DNA of 15,878 nucleotides from Bacteroidota bacterium. Lineage in GTDB: Bacteria; Bacteroidota; Bacteroidia; 2-12-FULL-35-15. Below, in pieces: positions 15,596 to 15,878 of the stretch; the stretch's first letter is position 1, and every line of letters starts with the position of its first letter. The notes under the pieces were generated by a model. It was given only the letters and a program-made list of their open reading frames with translations, searched no databases and had not been told where the DNA came from. The stretch lies in the NCBI GenBank assembly GCA_026391935.1, contig JAPLDC010000104.1, positions 1-15,878 on the forward strand, given 5' to 3'. The position numbers and the translations under genes are program-made.

Positions 15596-15878
15596 CTATT
15601 TAGTTTTAAATCCTAATTTTTCTCTTACCCGCTCCAAGGTAGCCTTTGCAATCACTCTTGCTTTATCTGCTCCTATTTGTAATTTTTTATCCAACTCATC
15701 ACGATTACTCATATAATAATTATACGTTTCCCGCTCCGCTTTAAATTTCTCCAACAGTAATTCAAGAAAAGCGGTTTTTGCATGACCATAGCCGTAACCA
15801 CCCTTCGAATAATTTTCACGCATTTCGGATATCTGAGAATCAGTGGCAATCAATTTATATAATGCAAATACATTGCAG
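15596..15878 (-). CDS. trpS: Tryptophanyl-tRNA synthetase, C-terminal part (partial, runs off the right edge)
   Basis: The last ~93 codons of TrpS, the class I synthetase that charges tRNA-Trp. The visible part opens CNVFALYKLIATDSQISEMR and continues SKGGYGYGHAKTAFLELLLE, matching the helical C-terminal region of bacterial TrpS. It ends GADKARVIAKATLERVREKL followed by GFKTK, the typical TrpS tail. The catalytic Rossmann domain with HIGH and KMSKS lies outside the window. It converges on the T9SS gene with only 3 bp between stop codons and no hairpin in between. Its final codons are the source of the 20-bp direct repeat also found at 11000-11019. Confidence 0.93.
   Translation of the reverse strand, partial: CNVFALYKLIATDSQISEMRENYSKGGYGYGHAKTAFLELLLEKFKAERETYNYYMSNRDELDKKLQIGADKARVIAKATLERVREKLGFKTK
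15606..15625 (+). repeat. Right copy of the 20-bp direct repeat, inside the trpS 3' end
   Basis: Identical to 11000-11019 in the same orientation. It lies within the coding end of trpS, which suggests that trpS is the source and the left copy is secondary. Confidence 0.6.

Overview
The window reads as a chromosomal stretch of an AT-rich member of the Bacteroidota. Supporting signs are a type IX secretion (T9SS) C-terminal sorting domain on a very large YCF48/PKD adhesin-like protein, signal peptides ending in ...AQ, candidate TAnnTTTG -7 promoter elements with no obvious Shine-Dalgarno sequences, paired periplasmic imidazolonepropionase-like amidohydrolases, a GxxExxY-family gene, and Bacteroidota-like PolA, HflX and TrpS. 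I cannot name a genus from this sequence alone.

Layout. Positions 1-493 (minus) are the 5' end of polA. Positions 625-1185 (minus) encode a small exported protein of unknown function, followed by a clear intrinsic terminator. Positions 1423-3093 (plus) encode a lipoprotein L,D-transpeptidase of the YcbB/LdtD type. Converging on it is a minus-strand cluster: a SirB-like membrane protein fused to a cytochrome c domain (5451-4810), the GTPase HflX (4802-3642), and the remains of a MOSC-domain gene (to 3107). The hflX end and the MOSC beginning look fused by a deletion. Divergently, 5570-10485 (plus) holds a 1022-residue double amidohydrolase and a 429-residue amidohydrolase-like protein, with a frameshifted GxxExxY gene between them. 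A small haem-binding lipoprotein (10498-10857, minus) follows. Positions 11095-15592 (plus) encode a multidomain T9SS-secreted protein whose sorting domain is now in a different frame from its body. The window ends in the 3' part of trpS (15596-15878, minus).

How the genes work together. Most of the window is housekeeping or envelope function: DNA repair and replication (PolA), ribosome-associated GTPase (HflX), tryptophan charging (TrpS), peptidoglycan cross-linking, periplasmic metal-dependent hydrolases, and surface display. I see no clear phage, CRISPR, toxin-antitoxin or defence system, and no RNA gene. The most unusual observations are three broken genes within 16 kb (MOSC, GxxExxY, T9SS protein), the loss of metal ligands in two of the three amidohydrolase-like domains, and a 20-bp perfect direct repeat. 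That repeat consists of the 3' end of trpS and a copy of it on the far side of the T9SS gene. The single-base frameshifts may be true pseudogenes or sequence errors; I cannot tell which from the window.
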